From Bombella pollinis (GTDB lineage Bacteria > Pseudomonadota > Alphaproteobacteria > Acetobacterales > Acetobacteraceae), in NCBI RefSeq assembly GCF_026385485.1, contig NZ_JANIDX010000007.1:23666-87665 (forward strand): 64,000 bases of DNA. Reading direction: 5' to 3'. Shown here piece by piece: positions 43,421 to 52,119 of the stretch. The notes beneath the pieces are model-generated. The model searched no databases and was not told the origin of the DNA. It saw nothing but the letters and a program-made list of their open reading frames with translations. The position numbers and the translations under genes were made by a program. Position 1 is the stretch's first letter, and each line of letters starts with the position of its first letter.

Positions 43421-43495
43421 GCGGGCGTAGCTCAGGGGTAGAGCACAACCTTGCCAAGGTTGGGGTCGAGGGTTCGAATCCCTTCGCCCGCTCCA
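43421..43495 (+). tRNA. tRNA-Gly (anticodon GCC), copy 1
   Basis: Full cloverleaf: acceptor GCGGGCG/CGCCCGC, D-arm GCTC/GAGC, anticodon loop TTGCCAA with anticodon GCC, T-arm with GGTTCGAATCC, discriminator T then encoded CCA. Identical over 75 nt to the copy at 43533; both are on the plus strand, 37 nt apart. Confidence 0.97.
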
Positions 43496-43532
43496 AATGA
43501 TAAAAGTTTGGGTTGTTGGTAGAGAATCTGAT

Positions 43533-43607
43533 GCGGGCGTAGCTCAGGGGTAGAGCACAACCTTGCCAAGGTTGGGGTCGAGGGTTCGAATCCCTTCGCC
43601 CGCTCCA
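43533..43607 (+). tRNA. tRNA-Gly (anticodon GCC), copy 2
   Basis: Same 75-nt sequence as copy 1, including encoded CCA, and probably on the same transcript. A terminator follows at 43621. Confidence 0.97.
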
Positions 43608-43620
43608 GACCGGTAGAAGA

Positions 43621-43651
43621 ACCACGTTGCTAAGGGCAAGGTGGTTTTTTT
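43621..43651 (+). terminator. Terminator after the tRNA-Gly pair
   Basis: ACCAC-TTGC pairs with GCAA-GTGGT (one mismatch inside the stem), followed by a run of seven T. Confidence 0.8.
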
Positions 43652-43681
43652 ATGGCTATGCTGCGCGTAGCACGCCTTTAT

Positions 43682-43717
43682 AAAAAACGGGCCGCCCCTT
43701 TTAGAGACAGCCCGCTT
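43682..43717 (-). terminator. Terminator after ppa
   Basis: On the minus strand GCGGGC... pairs with ...GCCCGT and is followed by TTTTTT, 25 nt past the ppa stop. It faces the tRNA-Gly terminator. Confidence 0.75.
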
Positions 43718-43741
43718 TTATAAGAAGAATGTGCTTAGAAC

Positions 43742-44266
43742 TTACTTCTTCGCTGCGGCGAGGGCTGCTTCAATCACCTTGCCGGCTTCTGCTTTATCGC
43801 CCCATCCAGCGACTTTTACCCATTTATTAGGCTCTAAGTCCTTATAACGCTCAAAGAAATGGGCGATGGCTTTAAGGGTAATCTCTGGCAGTTGGTCCAA
43901 AGACTGCACGGTGCTGAATTGCGGATGGATTTTATCATGCGGCACACAGATGAGCTTCTCATCTTGCCCGCTTTCATCTTCCATCTTCAGCACGCCAATA
44001 GGCCGGGCACGGATAACACTACCGGGGAGGACATCAGCCGGGGTGAGAACAAGGGCATCCACCGGGTCGCCATCAGCGGCGAGTGTATTGGGGATGAAGC
44101 CATAAGCGGCAGGATAAGCCATGGGGGTAAAGAGGAAGCGATCCACAAAAATAGCCCCGCTCTCTTTATCAACTTCGTACTTTACTTGAGAGCCTTGAGG
44201 AATCTCAATAACGACATTGATGTCATTAGGGACATCTTTACCGGGGGAAATTTTGCTAACGTCCAT
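43742..44266 (-). CDS. ppa: Inorganic pyrophosphatase
   Basis: 174 residues from ATG 44266, which has GGAG at proper spacing; earlier codons to 44323 would add an unlikely N-terminus. Family I soluble PPase with the metal signature DGDPVDALVLTP and substrate residues in VKYEVDKESGAIFVDRF and EDESGQDEKLICVP. Hydrolyses the pyrophosphate made by synthetases such as IleS and by nucleotide synthesis. Monocistronic with a clear terminator. Confidence 0.95.
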   Translation of the reverse strand: MDVSKISPGKDVPNDINVVIEIPQGSQVKYEVDKESGAIFVDRFLFTPMAYPAAYGFIPNTLAADGDPVDALVLTPADVLPGSVIRARPIGVLKMEDESGQDEKLICVPHDKIHPQFSTVQSLDQLPEITLKAIAHFFERYKDLEPNKWVKVAGWGDKAEAGKVIEAALAAAKK

Positions 44267-44445
44267 GCCAAGCTCCATTGATCTGATTATGTAGGCGGAT
44301 GAACCTATCAATAAAGGATACATTCGGCTTTGTATATGTGTATTACAGAGCCATTATGAGGGGGTGGGAGAGGGAAGAAAGAACGTTTTTCATACGGAAG
44401 GGGTTGCAAAAAAAGTGCGTCTGGGCGACATGACGGAATGTCTAT

Positions 44446-44519
44446 GCGCCTGTAGCTCAATTGGTTAGAGCTGGCCGCTCATAACGGCTAGGTTGCGGGT
44501 TCGAGTCCTGCCGGGCGCA
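44446..44519 (+). tRNA. tRNA with CAT anticodon, probably tRNA-Ile2 (k2C34)
   Basis: 74-nt cloverleaf, acceptor GCGCCTG/CGGGCGC, D-arm GCTC/GAGC, anticodon loop CTCATAA, T-arm GCGGG-TTCGAGT-CCTGC, discriminator A. CCA is not encoded (GATG follows). C4-G69 and C5-G68 in the acceptor stem are the determinants that TilS uses to recognise tRNA-Ile2, so I prefer Ile2 over elongator Met; the alternative is possible. Confidence 0.7.
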
Positions 44520-44536
44520 GATGATGCTTCCATAAG

Positions 44537-44568
44537 GGGGCGTATTTGTATTTTTGGGAGAACGCCCC
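44537..44568 (+). other. Hairpin between tRNA-Ile2 and ettA
   Basis: GGGGCGT (44537-44543) pairs with ACGCCCC (44562-44568). Nearby GCAGGGCCCTGC is a 12-nt palindrome followed by TTTCTGTATTCTT, which may end tRNA transcription. Confidence 0.45.
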
Positions 44569-44635
44569 AAGGTAACAGGGGGCAGGGCCCTGCTTTCTGT
44601 ATTCTTGTCGCGCGTTTAAGAGGGAGACCGCTACC

Positions 44636-46315
44636 ATGGCCGCCTATCAGTATGTTTATGTCATGAAGGACGTCACAAAGTCCTATCCGGGCGGCCGCGA
44701 GGTATTTAAGGGGATTACGCTCTCCTTCCTGCCGGGGGTGAAGATTGGTGTCCTCGGTGTGAATGGTGCGGGTAAGTCCACCCTGCTTAAAGTGATGGCA
44801 GGGATTGAGAAAGAGTTCGGCGGTGAGGCTTGGGCGGCTGAAGGTGTGCGCATCGGCTATTTGGAGCAAGAGCCGCAGCTCGACCCGAACTTGACCGTTG
44901 GTGAGAACGCTGCTCAAGGCTTTGGTGAGTTGAAGAAGGCTGTTGAGCGGTTCAATGAGATTTCCATGAAGTTTGCTGAGCCGATGTCTGATGATGAGAT
45001 GACGGCTCTTTTGGCAGAACAGGCCGAACTTCAAGAGAAGATTGATGCAGAAGACGGCTGGGAGCTGGACCGTCATTTAGAGATTGCTCTTGATGCGCTG
45101 CGTTGCCCCCCAGCCGATAGCCCTGTTGATAAGCTCTCCGGCGGTGAGAAACGCCGCGTGGCTCTATGCCGTTTGTTGTTGGAGAAACCCGATATTCTCC
45201 TGCTGGACGAGCCGACCAACCATTTAGATGCCGAGAGTGTTGCGTGGCTGGAAAAGACATTGCGCGAGTATAAAGGCACGGTGATGGTCATCACCCATGA
45301 CCGTTACTTCCTTGACAATGTCACGAACTGGATTTTGGAGATTGAGCGCGGGCGTGGTTATCCATTCGAGGGTAATTATTCCTCATGGTTGGAGCAAAAA
45401 CGCAAACGCCTCGCGCAGGAAGAGAAAGAAGAAAGTGCCCGCCAGCGTGCCCTCGCTGCTGAGCAACAATGGATTTCCAGCTCGCCTAAAGCCCGTCAGG
45501 CCAAGAGCAAAGCCCGTATTACGCGCTATGAGGAGATGCTGGCCGCAGGGCAGGATGCCGCTGGCAGCACGGCGGAGATTGTCATCACACCTGGCCCTCG
45601 TCTAGGCCAGACGGTTATTGAGGCTGAGAATCTCTGCAAAGGCTTTGGTGATCGGCAGTTGATTGATAACCTTAACTTTAAGCTGCCCCCGGGGGGCATT
45701 GTTGGGGTGATTGGGCCTAATGGGGCGGGGAAATCGACCCTCTTTAAGATGATTACCGGCCAAGAGCAGCCTGATTCTGGCTCGCTGAAAATCGGTGATA
45801 CCGTCAAGTTGGGGTATGTTGACCAGTCCCGTAACGACCTTGATGATAGCAAAACTGTGTGGGAGGAAATCTCCGGCGGGACGGATGTTATCCATCTTGG
45901 CAAGCGGGCTGTACCTTCCCGTGCTTATGTTGGGGCGTTTAACTTTAAGGGGCCAGACCAGCAAAAGCGTCTTGGCGTCCTCTCTGGTGGTGAGCGTAAC
46001 CGCGTGCATCTGGCAAAGATGCTTAAAGAGGATAACAACGTCCTCCTGCTGGATGAGCCAACAAACGATCTAGATGTTGATACCCTTCGCGCTTTAGAAG
46101 AGGCGTTGGAATCCTTTGCTGGTTGTGCTGTGGTCATCAGCCATGACCGTTGGTTTTTGGACCGTCTGGCCACGCATATCCTCGCTTTTGAGGGCGATAG
46201 CCATGTGGAATGGTTTGAGGGTAACTTCCAGCAATATGAGGAAGATAAACGCCGCCGTTTAGGCCCGGATTCAACGGAGCCGAGCCGGATTCGTTATCGT
46301 CCCATCGCGCGCTAA
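44636..46315 (+). CDS. ettA: Energy-dependent translational throttle ATPase EttA
   Basis: 559 residues, ABC-F protein with two ATPase domains: GVNGAGKST with LSGGEKRRVALC and LLLDEPTNHLD in the first, GPNGAGKST with LSGGERNRVHLAKM and LLLDEPTNDLD in the second. A charged linker (KRKRLAQEEKEE) between domains is the P-site tRNA interaction motif. The length and start (MAAYQYVYVMKDVTKSYPG) match EttA. No membrane spans. Binds the ribosomal E site and tunes initiation to energy status. It lies 116 nt after the tRNA gene. Confidence 0.93.
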   Translation: MAAYQYVYVMKDVTKSYPGGREVFKGITLSFLPGVKIGVLGVNGAGKSTLLKVMAGIEKEFGGEAWAAEGVRIGYLEQEPQLDPNLTVGENAAQGFGELKKAVERFNEISMKFAEPMSDDEMTALLAEQAELQEKIDAEDGWELDRHLEIALDALRCPPADSPVDKLSGGEKRRVALCRLLLEKPDILLLDEPTNHLDAESVAWLEKTLREYKGTVMVITHDRYFLDNVTNWILEIERGRGYPFEGNYSSWLEQKRKRLAQEEKEESARQRALAAEQQWISSSPKARQAKSKARITRYEEMLAAGQDAAGSTAEIVITPGPRLGQTVIEAENLCKGFGDRQLIDNLNFKLPPGGIVGVIGPNGAGKSTLFKMITGQEQPDSGSLKIGDTVKLGYVDQSRNDLDDSKTVWEEISGGTDVIHLGKRAVPSRAYVGAFNFKGPDQQKRLGVLSGGERNRVHLAKMLKEDNNVLLLDEPTNDLDVDTLRALEEALESFAGCAVVISHDRWFLDRLATHILAFEGDSHVEWFEGNFQQYEEDKRRRLGPDSTEPSRIRYRPIAR

Positions 46316-46336
46316 TGCGTTATAAGGCGGCGCATT

Positions 46337-46846
46337 GTGGCAGGCAGTGAGCTGCGGACGGCGCGCCTCCTCCTCCGGCCTGTAAATTGGCCGGATATGG
46401 AGGATATGGCCCGCTTAAAGGCTGATGGTGCGGCCTTTGGCTCTATGCTGGGCGGGGTGCGGAGTCGTGCTCAAGCTGAGGCTGAGATGGCTGAGGATGT
46501 CGCCTTTTGGGCCGAGCGTGGCGTTGGTATTTTCTCCATCATCGAGCAGAATCGCTTTGTCGGGATGACGGGCGTGCATGAGCGGCCCGATGGGCGCGGG
46601 CTGGGCCTGCGCTTTGCGTTGTTCCCATGGGCATCAGGGCGGGGAATCGCACGGGAGGCCGCAGCTGTTGCTCTTAATTTTGTGTTGGATACGGGGATAG
46701 AGCGTGTTGTGGCGGTTGCGCGGGAAGATAATCGCGCTTCACGTCTTGTTTTGGGCAGTATTGGCATGAGCCTTCTTGACCAGTTCGAGCGGGACGGGCA
46801 CATCATGCTAGTGTATGAAAGAAGACAGACGCCGTTCTATTGGTAA
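46337..46846 (+). CDS. GNAT family acetyltransferase (RimJ-like)
   Basis: 169 residues starting with GTG 46337. The sequence ELRTARLLLRPVNWPDMEDMARLKADG and later FALFPWASGRGIAREAAAVALNFVLDTGIERVVAVAREDNRASRLVLGSIGM are typical of the acetyltransf_3 (RimJ/RimL) branch. Substrate unknown. It follows ettA by 21 nt and overlaps the longer reading frame of argC, but argC's real start is 20 nt after its stop. Confidence 0.85.
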   Translation: MAGSELRTARLLLRPVNWPDMEDMARLKADGAAFGSMLGGVRSRAQAEAEMAEDVAFWAERGVGIFSIIEQNRFVGMTGVHERPDGRGLGLRFALFPWASGRGIAREAAAVALNFVLDTGIERVVAVAREDNRASRLVLGSIGMSLLDQFERDGHIMLVYERRQTPFYW

Positions 46847-46866
46847 GGCCAGAGGGAGCAGCCCGG

Positions 46867-47772
46867 ATGACAACGCGCATATTTATTGATGGCGAGGCTG
46901 GAACAACAGGGCTTGGGATTCGCCGCCGTATTGAGGCCGTAGCGGAACGTTATGCTCTGACTTTATTAAGCATTGACCCCGCTCGCCGGAAGGACCCTCA
47001 AGCCCGCCAAGAGCTTATGGCGCAGGCCGATATTACCGTGCTGTGTTTACCTGATGATGCCGCGCGTGAGGCTGTGGCCTTAGGGCACGGGACCAAGACG
47101 CGCTTTTTGGATGCGAGTACGGCTCATCGTGTGGATCCGGATTGGGTGTATGGCTTGCCAGAGCTGGATTCGACTCAACCAGAGCGTATCCGTAAAGCGC
47201 GGTTTGTGAGTAACCCCGGCTGTTATGCCACGGGGGCGATCGCGTTATTACGCCCGCTTGTGCAGGCGGGGATTATTCCGATGGATGCTCATATCTCCAT
47301 CAATGCTGTTTCAGGGTATAGCGGCGGTGGTAAGGCGTTGATTGAGCAGCAAGAGGCGGAAGGTGGCCCGCCTTTCTTTTTATATGGCCTAAATCTACAA
47401 CATAAACATTTACCGGAGATGACGCATTATAGCGGGTTGACGCGCAATCCGCTTTTTGTGCCGTCAGTGGGGCATTTCCCTCAAGGGATGATAGTGTCCA
47501 TTCCTTTGCATCTTGTTTCTCTCCCCGGTGTCCCGATGATTGAGGATGTTACAGCGGCTTTGCAGGCTTTTTATAAGGATGCCCAAACAATCCGCGTTGT
47601 AGAGTCTGAGCCAAAATTAGCCGCTGATGCTCTTGCTGGCCGTGATGATATGGAGCTGCGGGTGAGCGGGCATAGCGGGCAGGCATTGTTGACAGCGCGG
47701 CTAGATAATTTAGGCAAGGGGGCATCAGGTGCAGCGATGCGTAATATCTTGTTGATGAGCGGGAAAGAGTGA
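46867..47772 (+). CDS. argC: N-acetyl-gamma-glutamyl-phosphate reductase (type 2)
   Basis: 301 residues from ATG 46867; codons back to 46840 are in frame but the MTTRIFIDGEAGTTGLGIRRR start is the family norm. The short type 2 form: catalytic C119 in SNPGCYATGAIALLRP, GYSGGGKALI and HLPEMTHYSGL. It reduces N-acetylglutamyl phosphate to the semialdehyde, the substrate of ArgD at 11653. Not linked to other arg genes in this window. Confidence 0.94.
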   Translation: MTTRIFIDGEAGTTGLGIRRRIEAVAERYALTLLSIDPARRKDPQARQELMAQADITVLCLPDDAAREAVALGHGTKTRFLDASTAHRVDPDWVYGLPELDSTQPERIRKARFVSNPGCYATGAIALLRPLVQAGIIPMDAHISINAVSGYSGGGKALIEQQEAEGGPPFFLYGLNLQHKHLPEMTHYSGLTRNPLFVPSVGHFPQGMIVSIPLHLVSLPGVPMIEDVTAALQAFYKDAQTIRVVESEPKLAADALAGRDDMELRVSGHSGQALLTARLDNLGKGASGAAMRNILLMSGKE

Positions 47773-47865
47773 CCCGGTAAGATTTTTTCTCTTCACCTCT
47801 GGTCCTTTGTGGCGGAATCTTTTATAAGCGGGTCATCACCTGCGGATGAACGCAGGATAATATGA

Positions 47866-47950
47866 GCGAGAGTGGCGGAACTGGTAGACGCAGTCGGCTC
47901 AAAATCGACCGCCGCAAGGCATAGGGGTTCGAGTCCCCTCTTTCGCACCA
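47866..47950 (+). tRNA. tRNA-Leu (anticodon CAA)
   Basis: 85-nt class II tRNA with encoded CCA. Acceptor GCGAGAG/CTTTCGC, anticodon loop CTCAAAA giving CAA, a long variable arm, and T-arm GGGGTTCGAGTCCCC. It reads UUG. Positioned 93 nt after argC. Confidence 0.95.
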
Positions 47951-47965
47951 TCATTTCCCAAGCCG

Positions 47966-49636
47966 TTACGGGGCTTTGGGGCCGGGAAGCCGGTTATAAT
48001 CGTACGTTTCTCCATCAGAATGTAAGATGAGGTCTTGTTGCCGGGCTGCGTGTAGAGCCTCTGGGGCGAGTTGATACCCCATCATCGTTAAAAGGATGTA
48101 TTTCTCCATAAGTTGGGAGAATGTCCCATCAGTTTGGCGGAGTGCCTCGGCTTGCTGGCAATAAGAGGCATGATGTAGGCCTGCGAAATAGATAGGGATA
48201 CGATATTGCTCTTGCCCGCCATCATAAACCCCATGCATGCCATTATCAGGTGAGGTGAGGATTTCCCCATGATCTGCGCTGTAGAGGAGCGTGCTATGGG
48301 GTAATGTCTGCTCCACCATCTGAAGAATCGTTGCGATGAGATGGTCCACATGATGGATGGCTTGGTCATAGCTCCCAGCACGGGGTAGGGCGTGCCGGTC
48401 CTCTGGGGTTGTTTTCTCCCGGTATGAAACGTGACTACCAATGAGATGGATAATAATAAAATGCCCCGCCGGCTCCTGCCGATAAATTTCTAATTGATGT
48501 TGGAGAGCAGGGAGGAGGCTCTCATCGTCATGTTCACGCACGGTGAGGGGGAGGGTGCTGTAATCGGGCCGAACGACCTGTTCACTAAAGCCGGAGAGAT
48601 AGCCAATCGGACTATTATAGAGGGATGTCCCCTCATGGCTTCCTACCCATAAGGTTTTATAGCCATGGGCGCGAGCGAGTTCGATGAGGTTTTTCTCAGT
48701 CAGGATAGCGCGGCGGTCTTGCGGGGTGAGGAAGGAGATCATCATCGGCACAGCGTTATGCGTCATGTTGGCAGCAGAATGGGCGTTGCTCATGGCGCAT
48801 AGTGCGCCTTGTGCGGCGAGGGTGCGGAGGTGTGGGGTCGTGTCCTGCTCTGTATAGCCATAAAGGCCGTGATGGCGTGCTGCGTCTGATTCCCCGATGA
48901 TGAGGATGATGTTTTTCTCTCCTACAACACGCCCCGGCAGAATTGCGGAGTTTATGTGCTCATGCGGGGCAAAGGTGAGGCTATGGCGGTATGATTTTGT
49001 TTGCTGATAGCCTTGTTTAAGTGCGAAAATGGCGAGGGAATTACCAATAAAACCGGGAAGATTGATGTAAAAAGCGAGGTTTTTTGCAAAATACGGGCTG
49101 TTGACGTAACGATGATGCAGAGCATCATAGGTAATAGCGACATTATAATGTCCGGCAACATCGCGATTAAGAGGGCGATGTAAGGCAATGGTGAAGGTAA
49201 GCGCACAGCCTATAAAGCCGATTAAAGCATGGAGAGGGCGAAAACGCGCAGCTCGTGCTGTGGCGTATAGCACACCGCCTAGGAGCAAACTGGCGAGTAA
49301 AAAGGGCGTGATAGGGATTGTCCGCAGCATAGTGGCCGCATCGGCTCTATCCGTCCCGGCGATGGCCATACACATATCGTAGGTTATTTTGTGATAATGG
49401 ATGATGATATAAAGATTGGCGATTATAAGGCTCGCTAATGGTACACTGAGGCAACATGCTAAAAAACGCCCGCAGGATAAAACGCATAGCGGTACAAAGA
49501 GGCTCGCAAGGCAGAAAGCCAATCTATGTTGTGCTAGCTCACAATTATTTGCGATAAAGAGGCTAAGGAGGAGGTAAAGCCCTAACCAAGCTAAGGTTAT
49601 GAGACGCTTTGTGTGGCGGCGCGGCTGTTTTATCAT
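47966..49636 (-). CDS. Phosphoethanolamine transferase (EptA/sulfatase family)
   Basis: 556 residues from ATG 49636; a TTG at 49672 would add 12. Five hydrophobic spans (within residues about 10-160) lead to a periplasmic alkaline-phosphatase-fold domain with metal site IIGESDAARHHGLYGY (E249) and nucleophile T292 in NMTHNAVPMMIS, then a late YSADHGE. It moves phosphoethanolamine from phosphatidylethanolamine to lipid A, core or another glycan. Lipid A modification commonly gives resistance to cationic peptides, so a role in host contact is plausible but not shown. Convergent with tRNA-Leu; divergent from serC. Confidence 0.87.
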   Translation of the reverse strand: MIKQPRRHTKRLITLAWLGLYLLLSLFIANNCELAQHRLAFCLASLFVPLCVLSCGRFLACCLSVPLASLIIANLYIIIHYHKITYDMCMAIAGTDRADAATMLRTIPITPFLLASLLLGGVLYATARAARFRPLHALIGFIGCALTFTIALHRPLNRDVAGHYNVAITYDALHHRYVNSPYFAKNLAFYINLPGFIGNSLAIFALKQGYQQTKSYRHSLTFAPHEHINSAILPGRVVGEKNIILIIGESDAARHHGLYGYTEQDTTPHLRTLAAQGALCAMSNAHSAANMTHNAVPMMISFLTPQDRRAILTEKNLIELARAHGYKTLWVGSHEGTSLYNSPIGYLSGFSEQVVRPDYSTLPLTVREHDDESLLPALQHQLEIYRQEPAGHFIIIHLIGSHVSYREKTTPEDRHALPRAGSYDQAIHHVDHLIATILQMVEQTLPHSTLLYSADHGEILTSPDNGMHGVYDGGQEQYRIPIYFAGLHHASYCQQAEALRQTDGTFSQLMEKYILLTMMGYQLAPEALHAARQQDLILHSDGETYDYNRLPGPKAP

Positions 49637-49740
49637 GATGTGTGTCTTACGCAATCGGCGTTGTTCTGCCAATCATGCTTCGCTTATCTTGACCCCTCAT
49701 GATGCGTGTGACACCTAAGAAAAGATGATCCTTTACCGTA

Positions 49741-50928
49741 ATGATGGATAACCAACCCGTTATGCCCCCCGCTAAGCCTTCCCGCCGTCCGCAACGACCG
49801 TATTTCTCATCTGGCCCGTGCGTCAAACGCCCTGGCTGGACGCCTGATGCCCTTAAAGGGGCTTTTCTTGGGCGGTCTCATCGTGCGGCAGAAGGGCGCG
49901 CACGGCTGCATGAGGTGATAATGCGCTCTGCCTCTTTGCTTGGTATGCCAGAGGGTTGGCAACTTGGCATTGTCCCAGCCTCTGACACGGGGGCAGTGGA
50001 GATGATTTTGTGGGCCATAGCAGGGCAACGCGGTGTGGATGTCCTCTCTTTTGAGAGCTTCTCTGGCACATGGGCGCAGGATTTACGCGATGTCCTCGCA
50101 TTAGATGACCTCCGCGTGTTGGAAGCCCCCTATGGCTCCCTGCCCGATATGACGCAGATTGATTGGTCGCGTGATGTTGTACTGACATGGAATGGCACAA
50201 CCTCAGGTGTGTGCATCCCTTCGGTTGAGGCGGTGCCAGCCCAGCATGAAGGGTTGGTGATTTGCGATGCGACCTCGGCTGCGTTTGCGATGGACCTGCC
50301 ATGGGAACGGTTGGACGTTGTGACATGGTCGTGGCAGAAGGCCCTTGGGGGGGAGGCAGCGCATGGCATGGTGGCACTCAGCCCTCGTGCCGTACAACGG
50401 TTGGAGGAGGGCAGCCAGCGGCCTTTGCCTAAGATTTTCCGCCTTACGAATAAAAAAGGGCTGAATGAGGCTATCTTCCGCGGCGATACAATCAACACCC
50501 CTTCCATGTTATGTGTGGAAGATGCGTTGGATAGCTTACGTTGGGCGGAATCCATTGGTGGTTTGGAGGCTCTGAAAGCACGGGCACGGAAGAATCTCGC
50601 CCTTGTGGAGGCATGGGTGGCTCAGCGTGATTGGGTGGCCTTCCTCAGCGCGACAAAAGAGACACGCTCTTGCACCTCTATTTGCTTAAAGATTACCGCA
50701 CCGTGGTTTGAGGCTTTAGATGATGCCCAACGTTCTGCGGCGATTAAGAAGATGACCAGCCTTTTAGAGGCCGAGCAAGCGGGTTATGACCTTGCTGGTT
50801 ATCGTGATGCCCCTGCCGGATTACGGATTTGGGGTGGGGCCACGGTTGAGGCAGAGGATATAGAGGCCCTCTTACCGTGGTTAGATTGGGCTTATGGGTG
50901 CGTTGCAGAAGAGGCCATGCGGGCATGA
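49741..50928 (+). CDS. serC: Phosphoserine aminotransferase
   Basis: 395 residues, class V PLP aminotransferase of the alphaproteobacterial/archaeal SerC branch. PYFSSGPCVKRPGWTPDAL opens the domain; LGIVPASDTGAVEMILWA binds the PLP phosphate; the Schiff-base lysine is K200 in WSWQKALGGEAAHG. A later ATG (MPPAKPSRR, 49762) could be the true start. Converts phosphohydroxypyruvate to phosphoserine. Its stop overlaps hisZ by 4 nt; in related bacteria serA often follows, but not here. Confidence 0.93.
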   Translation: MMDNQPVMPPAKPSRRPQRPYFSSGPCVKRPGWTPDALKGAFLGRSHRAAEGRARLHEVIMRSASLLGMPEGWQLGIVPASDTGAVEMILWAIAGQRGVDVLSFESFSGTWAQDLRDVLALDDLRVLEAPYGSLPDMTQIDWSRDVVLTWNGTTSGVCIPSVEAVPAQHEGLVICDATSAAFAMDLPWERLDVVTWSWQKALGGEAAHGMVALSPRAVQRLEEGSQRPLPKIFRLTNKKGLNEAIFRGDTINTPSMLCVEDALDSLRWAESIGGLEALKARARKNLALVEAWVAQRDWVAFLSATKETRSCTSICLKITAPWFEALDDAQRSAAIKKMTSLLEAEQAGYDLAGYRDAPAGLRIWGGATVEAEDIEALLPWLDWAYGCVAEEAMRA

Positions 50929-52070
50929 TGGAGACACCAGATTTATCAAACCCGGCTTTGTTGCCTATGGGGTTTGTGGACCTCCTCCCCGTCGAGGCAG
51001 AGGCAGAGGCCCGCGGCCTTGCAGCGGTGATGGATGTATTCTCCTGCCATGGCTATGAGCGCGTCCGTCCCCCTTTGTTAGAGTTTGAGGCCTCATTGTT
51101 GAGTGGGTCCGGGGCGGCTTTGGCGGAGCAGAGCTTCCGTTTGTTAGATCCATCCTCGCATCGGATGATGGCATTGCGGCCGGATATGACAACGCAGATC
51201 GCCCGTATTGCAGCGGTGCGGATGCAGGATTGCCCGCGCCCGCTCCGTCTTTCTTATGCGGGGGATTGTGTGGTTATCGGCACGCCGGGGCGTGAGGGGC
51301 AGCGTCAAATCTCCCAAGCGGGGATAGAGCTTATCGGCCCTGATAAAGCCGAGGCCGATGCCGAGGTCATCGCTCTAGGGGCGGAGGCCCTTGCAAAATT
51401 GGGGATTGCTCATGTCTCTTTTGACCTTTCCATGCCTGTTATGGTTTGGAGCTTGATAGAGGATGGCTTTAGCGGGGCTGAGCGTGAGGCGATTATCCAT
51501 GCGTTAGACCGGCGTGATGCCGCCGCCGTGCGGGAGCATGGTGGGGCATGGGCGGAGTTGCTTTTAGGGATGATGGATGCTGTTGGCCCGGCTCATATTG
51601 CGCTACAGAAGTTAGAGACGCTGACATTCCCTGATAAATTACGCCCTTTTGTGGCGCGTTTACGGGCAGATGTGGCAGCGATTTTAGCACGCCTACCTAC
51701 GGCTCGTTTGACGGTGGACCCGGTCGATTTCCGAGGGTGGCGGTATCATACTGGAGTATGTGTAACGGTCTTTGCTCTACATTCTCGTGAGGAATTGGGA
51801 CGTGGGGGGCGTTATCTCGCAGGGGATGAGCCAGCATGTGGGTTGACACTTCATCCCCATGCTTTTTTAAGGGTGGCAGAGCCACTACCACGGCGTAAAC
51901 GCTGCCTTGTCCCCTCCTATATGGCACAGAAGGACTTGTCCAGCCTGCATGAGGCAGGCTATGCCACCATCGCATCGCTTGGGGAATCAAGTGCGATGGA
52001 GCAGGAGGCGCATCATTTACGGTGCAGTCATATCTGGAAAGATGAACAACCCACCCCCCTGCCGCGCTAA
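50925..52070 (+). CDS. hisZ: ATP phosphoribosyltransferase regulatory subunit HisZ
   Basis: 381 residues from ATG 50925, overlapping the serC stop as ATGA (ATG 50928 is also in frame). Histidyl-tRNA synthetase-like fold: VDLLPVEAEAEARGLAAVMDVFSCHGYERVRPPLLEFE, then RMMALRPDMTTQIARIAA, and YHTGVCVTVFALHSREELGRGGRY near the end. It lacks the anticodon domain of HisS. HisZ binds the short form of HisG, which must be encoded elsewhere. Followed 49 nt later by purA. Confidence 0.92.
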   Translation: MMETPDLSNPALLPMGFVDLLPVEAEAEARGLAAVMDVFSCHGYERVRPPLLEFEASLLSGSGAALAEQSFRLLDPSSHRMMALRPDMTTQIARIAAVRMQDCPRPLRLSYAGDCVVIGTPGREGQRQISQAGIELIGPDKAEADAEVIALGAEALAKLGIAHVSFDLSMPVMVWSLIEDGFSGAEREAIIHALDRRDAAAVREHGGAWAELLLGMMDAVGPAHIALQKLETLTFPDKLRPFVARLRADVAAILARLPTARLTVDPVDFRGWRYHTGVCVTVFALHSREELGRGGRYLAGDEPACGLTLHPHAFLRVAEPLPRRKRCLVPSYMAQKDLSSLHEAGYATIASLGESSAMEQEAHHLRCSHIWKDEQPTPLPR

Positions 52071-52119
52071 TAAGCGGGTAGGGATCGTCATTATGAGACG
52101 TTGAAGGAAGAGCATTCTT

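Noticed and set aside
43194..43625. Open frame on the minus strand with RDSNPRPQPW and AKGFEPSTPTL
   Set aside because: These strings are the well-known false translations of antisense tRNA genes; the frame covers both tRNA-Gly genes.
44465..45076. 203-codon frame on the minus strand over tRNA-Ile2 and the 5' part of ettA
   Set aside because: It overlaps a tRNA and a well-supported ABC-F gene and ends in the same tRNA-antisense type peptide.
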